Under the pieces are notes generated by a model. That model was not told where the DNA came from, ran no database searches, and was given only the letters and a program-made list of their open reading frames with translations. From Bacillus sp. USDA818B3_A (GTDB taxonomy: Bacteria; Bacillota; Bacilli; Bacillales; Cytobacillaceae), in the NCBI RefSeq assembly GCF_009928415.1, contig NZ_JAABNN010000021.1, forward strand, positions 20,508 through 84,507: a DNA stretch of 64,000 nt, in the 5' to 3' direction. The translations under genes were made by a program, and so were the position numbers. Shown here piece by piece: positions 50,401 to 57,567 of the stretch. Numbering within the stretch: the stretch's first letter is position 1; every line of letters starts with the position of its first letter.

Positions 50401-51944
50401 TCACGGTCACGGTCAATCGCAGGATTTGTTACAACGGCAACACTTTCTTTAATATAGTCAGCGATATTTACGCGTTCTGGATTAAGGGCAGCAAGCGGTG
50501 CGTCGTGTCCAAGTGAACGAATCGGCTCGACACCTTTTTCGGCCATTTGTTCAATTAATTGGATATGGTCCCGTTCCCAGCCAAAAGCCTTATATTGTCC
50601 ATTATGAATTTTATCCGGATAGCTCATTGTAACGGTTTTATTAAAGGCAGGAGGCTGCAGGCGCACTCTTGATTCGTTAATCGTTAATCGCTCATTGAAA
50701 CGGCTGTAAACCTCGTTTTGGTAACGGCTGTGCTCGAAAACCTCTAAGGAGTCACCATTCCATTTAAAACCAACCTTCTCACCAGGTGCTAATGGCTTCG
50801 GTTCATTCACATATTCACTAGAAGGAATAATCCCTGGTTCAGAAGAGAAAAGATAAGAACTTTCTGTTTCTAGCATCCATAATGGACGTAAACCTAATGC
50901 ATCTACACTAAATACGGCTTCATCACCATTACGGGAAATAATCCCTGCAGGTCCTTGTGCAAAATGTCCCCATGCTTCGCGGAGATAAGTATATAAATCC
51001 TGAAGGTGTTCAGGGTATGACTTAATTTCGTTTACGATTGGCGGGAACAATAAATCCATTGTTTCAAATAAAGTATATCCCTCGCGACAGATTAAAGTTT
51101 CCATTGTACGGCTTAAATCTTGGGAGTCACTGCCGTCTTTAACTAAAGGAACTCCGATCATTCTTGCTTCGTCACGAAGCTTAGCAATGGTATTGATTTC
51201 ACCATTATGACCTAGAACACTAAAAGGCTGCACTCGGAAAAAGCTTGATAATGTGTTCGTAGAATAACGGTTATGCCCAAGCGTCATGGTGGAAGCAACA
51301 ATCGGGCTTGCTAAGTCCTTATAGTAACGGGGTAAAATATCTCCAGCACCCATTACTTTATAGACAACGTGATGCTGACTAAGAGATGCTACATGAACAT
51401 TCTCGTTTGTTTCAATGTCGATAAGGGCATTAAAAAGATTTTTGGTCAACTCATTGCCTTTCTTTGTAGAAACGCAGGCAAATTGCCAGAACACAGGGTT
51501 CTCTTGAATCGCAATTGGGCCTAAGGCAGAGGAGTCTGTGACCTCATCTGTTTCAAATACTAAGGTCAACTGATAATCTTCAAGCTTTTTTTGTAATTCT
51601 TGTTTAGTAGTTTCCCAGTTTACCTTTCGGCTGACAAACACATGTCCGACTGAAAAATCATCTTGATCTGCTAGGTTTGGATCTATACCGGCATTACTTA
51701 ATTTTTCTTTCCAAAGCTTATTAGGAATGTCCATATGGATCCCTACACCATCACCTTCGCCGTTAATGAAACCAGCACGGTGGTTCATGGTAACCAGGGC
51801 GTCGATACAGTCAAAGATGTTTTTTCTTGTCGGAATTTTATTTTTTTCAAGACATGAAACAATACCGCAGGCATCATGTTCCTGCTTGTGAAAATCTTTA
51901 AATAGGGAAGGGGTCCAATTTTGTGACATTATTAATGGCTTCAT
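47460..51944 (-). CDS. gltA: glutamate synthase large subunit
   Basis: Transfers the glutamine amide to 2-oxoglutarate to make two glutamates. Domain order: short propeptide, class II amidotransferase with the mature N-terminal Cys in HDACGIVSCLEK, central domain, FMN-binding synthase domain with GEGGHLPGSKV and SGFDGGTGAAR, iron-sulfur Cys pattern C-X5-C-X4-C in IGCTTCRGCHLDTCHVGI, and the GXGXG helix domain near the C-terminus. 1494 aa, normal. No small subunit (gltB) gene is next to it. The only visible ribosome site (AGGAGGTG, minus strand 51975-51968) lies 23 nt before the first in-frame ATG, an odd distance; ATG 51929 (MSQNWTPS) has none. Confidence 0.93.
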   Translation of the reverse strand: MKPLIMSQNWTPSLFKDFHKQEHDACGIVSCLEKNKIPTRKNIFDCIDALVTMNHRAGFINGEGDGVGIHMDIPNKLWKEKLSNAGIDPNLADQDDFSVGHVFVSRKVNWETTKQELQKKLEDYQLTLVFETDEVTDSSALGPIAIQENPVFWQFACVSTKKGNELTKNLFNALIDIETNENVHVASLSQHHVVYKVMGAGDILPRYYKDLASPIVASTMTLGHNRYSTNTLSSFFRVQPFSVLGHNGEINTIAKLRDEARMIGVPLVKDGSDSQDLSRTMETLICREGYTLFETMDLLFPPIVNEIKSYPEHLQDLYTYLREAWGHFAQGPAGIISRNGDEAVFSVDALGLRPLWMLETESSYLFSSEPGIIPSSEYVNEPKPLAPGEKVGFKWNGDSLEVFEHSRYQNEVYSRFNERLTINESRVRLQPPAFNKTVTMSYPDKIHNGQYKAFGWERDHIQLIEQMAEKGVEPIRSLGHDAPLAALNPERVNIADYIKESVAVVTNPAIDRDRETEHFSTRVIIGKRPHLFAAEKANAVIELTTPLLVEGKAGFSCAEALGQPSFDQVVHHFQEQKLAAFISTTFASSEKLDKALERLANEAVQAVQAGKTLLILDDAKAHQEDSYWMDSHLVTSAIDQALVKAELRRDCSILLRSASIRSLHDIITVFGLGADMISPYYMFLTVLDETAKPLTNLYSALTKGLEKVISTIGIHELRGYGRLYSSIGLHEEVAKVLNIVNFFGSKELEMDFEALKQDSIKRAADYQNDKERVGKTFHLFPRIWKAIGEVASTGDYNVYRDKITEQEEQNPTTIRHLVSLKKSNKQVASEEVDLRVGEHDLPFLISSMSFGSQNEIAFRAYAEGADRLNMVSLNGEGGEIKDMLGKYPRTRGQQIASGRFGVNAELLNSSNLLEIKIGQGAKPGEGGHLPGSKVTAKVAAARNATLGSDLISPSNNHDIYSIEDLAQMILELKTANDQAKIAVKVPVVPNIGTIAVGIAKAGADIITLSGFDGGTGAARIHALQYVGLPVEIGVKAAHNALLESGLRHKVELWADGGMKSAMDVMKIMLLGANRVGFGTLAMLSIGCTTCRGCHLDTCHVGIATQIESEAQAKEHGLRRFVPRQFDLAVQGIMNLFTAFGTELKALAASLGINNLQDAVGHSELLEQVKGEDQLNLSYLLKPLEIGQFAKIEASKSIEEVQLQVAAGAEYLDASVDQLHSSREFESVTSEQRVLGSRVSCHRVRGRLDGSYKQLAPVQLKYKEGSIPGNGLGAYNSEGIEITVNGGGQDGVGKTSFGGNIHVLKSKGKNGRYLNGSVGKGFGYGAQKGLLVAQGNADARAGIRLSGADLIIGGALKQPLPEKETGNIGANANIKGFAFEYMTNGRGLVLGDPGPWICAGMTGGVVYIRHQPEMGLTKDAIQRRVAKGAKVSVVNLDEKGKKDINELLGQYTALLAQNGQSEEANELKALLENPENHFVQILPVKEQADPSVSTE

Positions 51945-52075
51945 CGGTTTTACCGTTAAAGCCGTTTCACCTCCTATGGTACTTTTGGATTATAAATCTA
52001 TTATTTTATAAATTATATTTATTAACTCTTTTAGGATGTTAATAAGCAAAAATTAAAAAGAAAAATACTACACTT

Positions 52076-52104
52076 ATATTATCACAAGAATTTTCAGAAA
52101 TCAA
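52076..52104 (-). promoter_or_regulatory. probable gltA promoter
   Basis: On the minus strand TTGATT (52104-52099), 17 bp, TAATAT (52081-52076). It gives a leader of about 125 nt. The rest of the 305-bp gap between gltA and hemL is AT-rich with a cre and the hemL terminator. Confidence 0.5.
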
Positions 52105-52173
52105 ATAAATATACATAATTTTGGATATGAAAGTAAGTTGAAAAATATGCAAATTCAGGAAGAAAACCATTTA

Positions 52174-52187
52174 TGTAAACGTTTTCA
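52174..52187. promoter_or_regulatory. consensus cre (CcpA site) upstream of gltA
   Basis: TGTAAACGTTTTCA matches all fixed positions of TGWNANCGNTNWCA. It lies about 110 bp before the predicted gltA transcription start and after hemL, so gltA is the probable target. Direct CcpA control of gltA is an inference. Confidence 0.55.
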
Positions 52188-52195
52188 TTTATGTT

Positions 52196-52229
52196 TTAAA
52201 AATAAAAGGAAGTGTTTTCCACTCCCTTT
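52196..52229 (-). terminator. terminator of hemL/gsaB
   Basis: On the minus strand AAAGGGAGTG pairs with CACTTCCTTT (one G-T pair) around GAAAA, then TATTTTT. Confidence 0.75.
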
Positions 52230-52249
52230 CGTGCATAAAAAATGTATAA

Positions 52250-53545
52250 TTATTCGTTCTTAAGTGAAGAAAATGCATTTCTTACCGCGTGTAATGTCGC
52301 TTCAATGTCTTCTTCTGTATGAGCTATCGTTAAGAACCAAGCTTCATATTTCGATGGAGCGAGGTTTATACCTTGGTGAAGCATTAGTTTAAAAAACTTA
52401 CCAAACATTTCACCATCAGTATTTTCTGCCTGCTCATAGTTTTCTATTTTTTCATTTGTAAAATAAACAGTAAGAGCGCCTTTCAAACGGTTAATAGTGA
52501 TTTCAATCCCATTCTCCTTGGCCGCTTCTAGAATTCCCTCCTCAAGCATCGCCCCTAATCGGTCTAAATACTCATAAACACCATCTTGCTTCAATACCTC
52601 AAGGCAGGCAATTCCTGACAGCATGGAGGCAGGGTTTCCAGCCATTGTCCCAGCTTGGTAAGCAGTGCCAAGCGGTGCAACCTTATCCATTATTTCTTTC
52701 CGTCCGCCGTAGGCTCCGATCGGAAGACCGCCGCCGATAATTTTTCCCATTGCAGTTAAATCTGGCTGCACTCCCAGCAAGTCCTGTGCGCCGCCATACA
52801 TGAAGCGGAATGCTGTAATGACTTCATCGTAAATGACAAGTGCTCCCGCTTCGTGGGTGAGGTCGTTAACCTGCTGTAAGAAGCCTGGTTTTGGTTCAAC
52901 AATCCCAAAGTTACCGACGATTGGCTCAACTAATACAGCAGCAACTTGATCGCCCCATTTTTCTAATGCATGTTTGAGTGGTTCAATTTCATTAAAAGGA
53001 ACAGTGATGACTTCTTGGGCAATACTCTTAGGTACGCCTGCTGAATCTGGTGTCCCGAGTGTGGATGGACCTGATCCTGCAGCAACTAAAACCAGGTCTG
53101 AATGCCCGTGATAGCAGCCGGCGAATTTAATGATTTTGTCACGGCCTGTATGTGCCCTGGCTACACGGATAGTGGACATCACTGCTTCTGTGCCAGAGTT
53201 AACAAAGCGGACTTTGTCTAATGAAGGAATGGCTTCCTTGAGCATTTTGGCGAATTTTACTTCATGCGGGGTTGGAGTTCCGTAAAGCACCCCTGTCTCT
53301 GCTGCACGTTTAATTGCTTCTGTAATGTGCGGGTGGGCATGTCCAGTAATAATTGGCCCGTATGCTGCCAGGTAGTCAATGTATTGGTTGCCATCAACAT
53401 CCCAAAAATAAGCGCCTTGACCTCGCTCCATGACGACTGGAGACCCTCCGCCAACTGCCTTATAAGATCTAGATGGGCTGTTAACACCACCTACAATATG
53501 TTCTAATGCCTCATTATGTAGTCTTTCTGAATTTGTAAATTGCAC
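52250..53545 (-). CDS. gsaB: glutamate-1-semialdehyde 2,1-aminomutase
   Basis: PLP enzyme converting glutamate-1-semialdehyde to 5-aminolevulinate for haem and cobalamin synthesis. Seen: GGVNSPSRSYKAVGG, RFVNSGTEAVMSTIRVARAHTGR, KFAGCYHGHSD, VIYDEVITAFRF and the PLP-Lys segment AMGKIIGGGLPIGAYGG. Length 431 aa is typical. The start is GTG 53545 with AAGGAGG 7 nt upstream. Bacilli often carry two copies, hemL in the hem operon and gsaB near ygaE; synteny indicates gsaB. Monocistronic here. Confidence 0.94.
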   Translation of the reverse strand: MQFTNSERLHNEALEHIVGGVNSPSRSYKAVGGGSPVVMERGQGAYFWDVDGNQYIDYLAAYGPIITGHAHPHITEAIKRAAETGVLYGTPTPHEVKFAKMLKEAIPSLDKVRFVNSGTEAVMSTIRVARAHTGRDKIIKFAGCYHGHSDLVLVAAGSGPSTLGTPDSAGVPKSIAQEVITVPFNEIEPLKHALEKWGDQVAAVLVEPIVGNFGIVEPKPGFLQQVNDLTHEAGALVIYDEVITAFRFMYGGAQDLLGVQPDLTAMGKIIGGGLPIGAYGGRKEIMDKVAPLGTAYQAGTMAGNPASMLSGIACLEVLKQDGVYEYLDRLGAMLEEGILEAAKENGIEITINRLKGALTVYFTNEKIENYEQAENTDGEMFGKFFKLMLHQGINLAPSKYEAWFLTIAHTEEDIEATLHAVRNAFSSLKNE

Positions 53546-53705
53546 AATGTTACCTCCTTAATCACGTATCATTCTATTTTAACATTATTTTAATTGACTG
53601 CTATCTGTTTAATATTTTTGAAAATTTGATGAAATAAGCGAGTAGTTGTCTTATCAAAAATATTTGGCTAAACTAATTGGTTAGAAGTGTAAAATCTTTG
53701 AAAAA

Positions 53706-53760
53706 TCTGCAGCTTCAGCGCCCAATTGACAAGTTGACTTACATGGCGCTTTTCGTTTTC
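53706..53760 (+). repeat. degenerate copy of the intergenic repeat (copy E) in the ABC-2 leader
   Basis: TGCAGCTTCAGCGCC at the left and GGCGCTTTTCGTTTTC at the right keep the outer AGCGCC/GGCGCT pairing; the middle (about 28 nt) is unrelated to other copies. It ends directly before the AGGAGG of the ABC ATPase gene, so it would be in that gene's leader if the promoter lies upstream. Confidence 0.55.
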
Positions 53761-53774
53761 AGGAGGAAATTAGA

Positions 53775-54794
53775 ATGGATCATGATGTAATTCAAGTTAA
53801 GAATTTACGAAAAGAGTTTAAATCCTACTCCAGCCGTACTGGTTTGAAAGGGGCGTTCCGGGACTTGTTTACCCGTAATTATAAAGTTGTTCCCGCGGTA
53901 AATGATATTAATTTTTCCGTGAAAAAAGGAGAAATGGTTGGATACATTGGTGAAAATGGGGCAGGAAAGTCGACAACGATTAAAATGCTGACGGGCATTT
54001 TGACTCCGACCTCTGGTGAAATCTGTGTCAACGGAATGAATCCGCATAAGGAACGGGAACGATTTGTCCAAACCATCGGAGTCGTATTTGGACAGCGCTC
54101 CCAATTATGGTGGGATATTGCTGTACAGGAATCATTCCGTTTATTGAAAAAGGTTTATAAAGTATCTGACGAACAGTACGACCAGCACATGAACCATGTG
54201 ATCAAAACATTGGATATAGAACCGCTGTTAGACAAGCCTGTCAGGAAGTTATCACTTGGTCAAAGAATGCGCTGCGAACTTGCTGCTGCCTTAATTCATA
54301 ATCCTCCCTTACTCTTTTTAGATGAACCGACCATTGGTTTGGATGTCCTTGTAAAGCTAAAGATTCGTGAGTTTTTAAAAGAAATTAATGAAAAATATAA
54401 CACAACCATCCTTCTAACCACACATGACCTCTCAGACATTGAAGCCTTATGTGAGCGTGTGGTCATGCTTGATGAAGGAAAAATCATTTATGATGGGGGA
54501 TTAAGGGAATTAAAGGAAAAATGGGGCGACCAAAAAGAATTACAATTCCAATTCCTTGAGAGCGTGGATTTGACTGCTGTTCAAAAAATAACCAGCGGAT
54601 TGCCTGTTGTATGGGAAATGGATGAGAAAGATCAAATTTTTACAGCGGCAGTTGAGGACCGAGATGAATTAATTTCACAAGTCATCGCCCAAGTGGTTGC
54701 TGCATTAAAAATCAAAGATGTAAAAATAAATGAAACCCAGACGGAAGAAATTATCCGGAAAATCTATGAAAAGGGTGCTGTGGAAGTTGGATAA
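53775..54794 (+). CDS. ABC-2 type transporter ATP-binding protein
   Basis: Cytoplasmic ATPase of an exporter made with the two following membrane genes. Seen: KEFKSYSSRTGLKGAFRDLF insertion before the Walker A GENGAGKSTTIKM, the Q-loop variant VVFGQRSQLWWDI that marks this subfamily, signature LSLGQRMRCELAAAL, Walker B LLFLDEPTIGLD and switch LTTHDLSDIEAL. 339 aa; C-terminal about 100 residues form a small extra domain. The Q-loop type and the paired DUF990-like permeases are typical of an uncharacterised export system widespread in Firmicutes. Substrate unknown. Confidence 0.9.
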   Translation: MDHDVIQVKNLRKEFKSYSSRTGLKGAFRDLFTRNYKVVPAVNDINFSVKKGEMVGYIGENGAGKSTTIKMLTGILTPTSGEICVNGMNPHKERERFVQTIGVVFGQRSQLWWDIAVQESFRLLKKVYKVSDEQYDQHMNHVIKTLDIEPLLDKPVRKLSLGQRMRCELAAALIHNPPLLFLDEPTIGLDVLVKLKIREFLKEINEKYNTTILLTTHDLSDIEALCERVVMLDEGKIIYDGGLRELKEKWGDQKELQFQFLESVDLTAVQKITSGLPVVWEMDEKDQIFTAAVEDRDELISQVIAQVVAALKIKDVKINETQTEEIIRKIYEKGAVEVG

Positions 54795-55578
54795 GTATTT
54801 AGAGATGATTAGGATCCGATTTTTAATGATGCTTGCTTATCGGACAAATTATTATACTGGTATTCTTATTTATAGCATTAATATTGGAGCCTATTATTTT
54901 CTTTGGACGGCCATATATGGCGGCAAAGAACAAATCCAGGGACTTTCTGTCGTACAGATGACTACTTATGTGGCGGTTTCTTGGATGGCAAGAGCTTTTT
55001 ATTTTAATAACCTTGATCGGGAAATGGCCCAAGAAATTATGGAGGGAAAAGTGGCGATTGAATTAATCAGGCCCTACAATTACCTCGGGATGAAAACCAT
55101 GCAAGGTTTAGGAGAAGGGATTTTTAGGCTTTTCTTCTTTTCTGCTCCGGGGCTTATTATCGTTTACTTTGTCTTTCCGATTAAGTTTTCTTGGGATTTG
55201 AGTGTGTGGGGTTTATTTGCAGTTTCTATTTTATTAAGTTTTTTGATTAATACCCAGCTGAATTTATTGACAGGAATAACGACTTTCTTCTTATATAATA
55301 ATGCCGGATTGATTCGTGCCAAGCGGGTAGTCATTGATTTGTTTTCAGGGCTATTACTGCCGATTAGTTTCTTCCCGGGATGGGCGCAAACCATTATGGG
55401 CTTTCTGCCTTTTCAAGGAATTAGTTATACGCCAAGCATGATATTTACCAAAGGCTTTTCACATGATCAGGCGATAGCAGCGATCGGCCAGCAATTTATT
55501 TGGGTAATCATCTTAATTTTGCCTATTTATATACTTTGGAATTTGGCGAAGAAGCAATTGATTATTCAAGGGGGATAA
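54787..55578 (+). CDS. ABC-2 family permease, first subunit
   Basis: Six-helix membrane protein of the ABC2_membrane_6 (DUF990) type: RTNYYTGILIYSINIGAYYF, FRLFFFSAPGLIIVYFVF, and an amphipathic N-terminal segment. The block AQEIMEGKVAIELIRPYNYL is typical. Start uncertain: TTG 54787 overlaps the ATPase stop by 8 bp and has AAGGGTG about 10 nt before it; ATG 54766 is possible but has only a weak site. About 263 aa. The next gene follows after 3 bp. Confidence 0.85.
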   Translation: MDKYLEMIRIRFLMMLAYRTNYYTGILIYSINIGAYYFLWTAIYGGKEQIQGLSVVQMTTYVAVSWMARAFYFNNLDREMAQEIMEGKVAIELIRPYNYLGMKTMQGLGEGIFRLFFFSAPGLIIVYFVFPIKFSWDLSVWGLFAVSILLSFLINTQLNLLTGITTFFLYNNAGLIRAKRVVIDLFSGLLLPISFFPGWAQTIMGFLPFQGISYTPSMIFTKGFSHDQAIAAIGQQFIWVIILILPIYILWNLAKKQLIIQGG

Positions 55579-55581
55579 GCT

Positions 55582-56367
55582 GTGTTTTATATATCGATGT
55601 TTTTTCAATACATGTCACAATATTTGAAGACCCGGTTCCAATATCGGGCGGATTTGTTTGTAGAATTTTTCTCGGATTTGATGTCACAGGCCATCAATTT
55701 AGTATTTATTTTAGTTGTTTTCGGACACACGCAATTATTACACGGATGGAGCAGAGATGAGATCATTTTTATCTATGGCTTTTTCCTAGTCCCGTTTGCG
55801 GTATTTTCAGCGTTCTTTAATATTTGGGATTTCAATGAGCGTTATATTGTAAGAGGGGAGTTGGACCGAATTTTAACAAGGCCGATTCACAGTCTATTTC
55901 AAATAATTCTGGAACGCCTAGAACTCGAATCACTATTAGGTGCCATCACTGGGCTGGCTGTGATGTTTTTTGCTGGGAGCCGGCTGCATTTGGATGTTGA
56001 TTGGTATGATCCTATTTTGTTTATTATTTTTGTTATGGGCGGGGCACTTGTATACGGTGGTGTGTTTATTATGTTAGCCTGTATAAGCTTTTGGGCCGAT
56101 GCGAGAACGTCATTGATGCCGATGATGTATAATATCAGCAGTTATGGCAGGTATCCGATAAATATCTATAATCCATTGATTCGGTTTGTATTAACGTGGA
56201 TCTTGCCGTTTGCTTTTGTCGGGGTATATCCAGCGGCATTCTTTTTGGAAAAACAAGAATGGTATTGGTATTCATTTTTAACGCCAGTTATAGGAATGAT
56301 CTTCTTCATCGTTTCAGTGATGTTATGGAATCAGGGAATAAAAAAATACCGTGGTGCAGGTAATTAA
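55582..56367 (+). CDS. ABC-2 family permease, second subunit
   Basis: 261-residue membrane protein related to the preceding one (DUF990-like): YLKTRFQYRADLFVEFFSDL, then NIWDFNERYIVRGELDRILT with RPIHSLFQIILERLELESLL, the conserved cytoplasmic loop of the family, and a last pair of helices. Start GTG 55582 has GGGGGAT 7 nt upstream and 3 bp from the previous stop, so the three genes form one operon. Together they likely make a heterodimeric permease with a homodimeric ATPase. Confidence 0.87.
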   Translation: MFYISMFFQYMSQYLKTRFQYRADLFVEFFSDLMSQAINLVFILVVFGHTQLLHGWSRDEIIFIYGFFLVPFAVFSAFFNIWDFNERYIVRGELDRILTRPIHSLFQIILERLELESLLGAITGLAVMFFAGSRLHLDVDWYDPILFIIFVMGGALVYGGVFIMLACISFWADARTSLMPMMYNISSYGRYPINIYNPLIRFVLTWILPFAFVGVYPAAFFLEKQEWYWYSFLTPVIGMIFFIVSVMLWNQGIKKYRGAGN

Positions 56368-56387
56368 GTAAAGGCCGCACTTAGGTA

Positions 56388-56428
56388 TTGTCCAGCTCCA
56401 GTGCCAAACCAAGGCGCTGGAGCTTTTT
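56388..56428 (+). repeat. short repeat copy acting as terminator (copy F)
   Basis: TTGTCCAGCTCCAGTGCC, a 7-nt loop, GGCGCTGGAGCT then TTTTTATT. AGCTCCAGTGCC pairs over 12 bp with GGCGCTGGAGCT (one G-T). It shares the left end of the repeat family, but its right arm has become the exact complement of the left, giving a classical intrinsic terminator for the ABC-2 operon. Confidence 0.8.
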
Positions 56429-56508
56429 ATTATGCCTGGTTTTTGATATTTTATTGTCCAAGCCGGCATAGGAATAGAATAAGCCGCAATTCCATAGAGG
56501 TGGTTACT

Positions 56509-56898
56509 TTGTTCTATTTTCTATTGCCAATTGTTATTTTTTGCATTTTTATGAGTTTGCGAACATTATTTACTCCTAATACGCTTAAGGGGAAAATTGT
56601 TTCTACTGAGAATTTTTTATATTTAGGGGCTGTGTATTTAACGATTATTCTTGGCTTTGGAATGATTTATATCTTGTTTAATTTAATTGGTATGCCGCTC
56701 TTGCGTGAAGTAAATGTACCCCATAAGAATATTTTTGAAAGTAGTTTTTATTTTAGTGCAATGACACTTTTTTCAGTGGGGAATGGTGATGTGCTTCCCC
56801 AAGGAATAGGAAGAATGATTGCTGTTATCGAAGCATTAATCGGCTACACATTACCTGCGGCCTTTGTAGCGAGAGTTGTGCTTAATAATGAAAAGTAG
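56509..56898 (+). CDS. two-helix pore-loop ion channel (potassium-channel family)
   Basis: 129-residue membrane protein: N-terminal helix (FYFLLPIVIFCIFMSLRTLF), second helix (LYLGAVYLTIILGFGMIYIL), a pore helix and filter, then a last helix (MIAVIEALIGYTLPAAFVAR). The pore text is FSAMTLFSVGNGDVLPQGIG: position and pattern fit the K+ channel signature TVGYGD, but here it reads SVGNGD. No regulatory RCK domain. The frame starts upstream in the repeat, but AGAGGTGG at 56496-56503 and TTG 56509 give the real start. A modified filter may change ion selectivity; this is inferred. Confidence 0.8.
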   Translation: MFYFLLPIVIFCIFMSLRTLFTPNTLKGKIVSTENFLYLGAVYLTIILGFGMIYILFNLIGMPLLREVNVPHKNIFESSFYFSAMTLFSVGNGDVLPQGIGRMIAVIEALIGYTLPAAFVARVVLNNEK

Positions 56899-56930
56899 TT
56901 CCTTTGATTGCGTTTAGTTGTGTTCTTCAG

Positions 56931-56953
56931 ACAGTTTGGTTACGCTAAGAGTA
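56931..56953 (+). repeat. shared upstream motif, copy 1 (before bcp)
   Basis: ACAGTTTGGTTACGCTAAG followed by AGTAT, about 55 bp before the bcp start. Copy 2 before the manganese catalase gene (57515-57540) differs at two bases in the first 19 and carries two extra bases before GTAT. Confidence 0.6.
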
Positions 56954-57008
56954 TATACGTACCAAACAGCAAATGAGAATGATATTAACTAAGCAAAGGA
57001 AGAGATAA

Positions 57009-57479
57009 ATGACAATTGAAGTTGGGAAAATGGCGCCTAATTTTGAATTAAGGGCTACGAATGAGGAAAGTGTTAAGTTAGCTGATTTCAGAGGGGAAAA
57101 TGTGGTTTTATATTTTTATCCGAAAGATATGACTCCGGGATGTACTACGCAAGCTTGTGATTTTAGGGATAATCATCAGAGTTTTGCAGAGTTAAAGTGT
57201 GTCATTATTGGTGTGAGTCCTGATCCGCAAGAAAAACATGAAAAGTTTATCGAGAAGTATCATTTGCCTTTCATGCTTTTAGTAGATGACGAACATAAAG
57301 CGGCTGAATTGTATGAAGTGTGGAAACTAAAAAAGAACTTCGGTAAAGAGTATATGGGAATTGAACGATCCACTTTTATAATTGATAGAGAAGGTAAACT
57401 AGTTAAAGAGTGGCGTAAGGTTAAAGTAAAAGGCCATGTTGAAGAGGCCTTACAGTATGTAAAAGAGAATTTAGGCTGA
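57009..57479 (+). CDS. bcp: thiol peroxidase / peroxiredoxin Bcp
   Basis: Reduces hydrogen and organic peroxides through a Cys pair. Seen: FYPKDMTPGCTTQACDFRDN with the peroxidatic Cys and the second Cys five residues later, as in two-Cys BCP enzymes; GVSPDPQEKHEKFIEKYHLP and GIERSTFIIDREGKLVKEW complete the thioredoxin fold. 156 aa, typical. The ATG follows AAAGGAAGAG. Corresponds to B. subtilis ygaF next to perR. A weak Fur/PerR-like match (TGAGAATGATATTAA, 56974-56988) lies before the gene, too degenerate to claim. Shares an upstream motif with the next gene. Confidence 0.93.
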   Translation: MTIEVGKMAPNFELRATNEESVKLADFRGENVVLYFYPKDMTPGCTTQACDFRDNHQSFAELKCVIIGVSPDPQEKHEKFIEKYHLPFMLLVDDEHKAAELYEVWKLKKNFGKEYMGIERSTFIIDREGKLVKEWRKVKVKGHVEEALQYVKENLG

Positions 57480-57514
57480 GTATTAAATCCCCGAATTGGT
57501 TTGGTTAAGAATAT

Positions 57515-57540
57515 ACAGTTTGGTAATGCTAAGCAGGTAT
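57515..57540 (+). repeat. shared upstream motif, copy 2 (before manganese catalase)
   Basis: ACAGTTTGGTAATGCTAAG then CAGGTAT, 28 bp before the start codon of the catalase gene. A shortened third version (GGTTTGGTTAAGAATATA) lies just in front at about 57497-57514. Confidence 0.6.
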
Positions 57541-57567
57541 TCTTATCATCATTAAGGGGGATTTTTT

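Noticed and set aside
56974..56988. PerR/Fur-like box before bcp (TGAGAATGATATTAA)
   Set aside because: Several mismatches, including in the second half-site; compared with the near-perfect Per box before perR it is not convincing.
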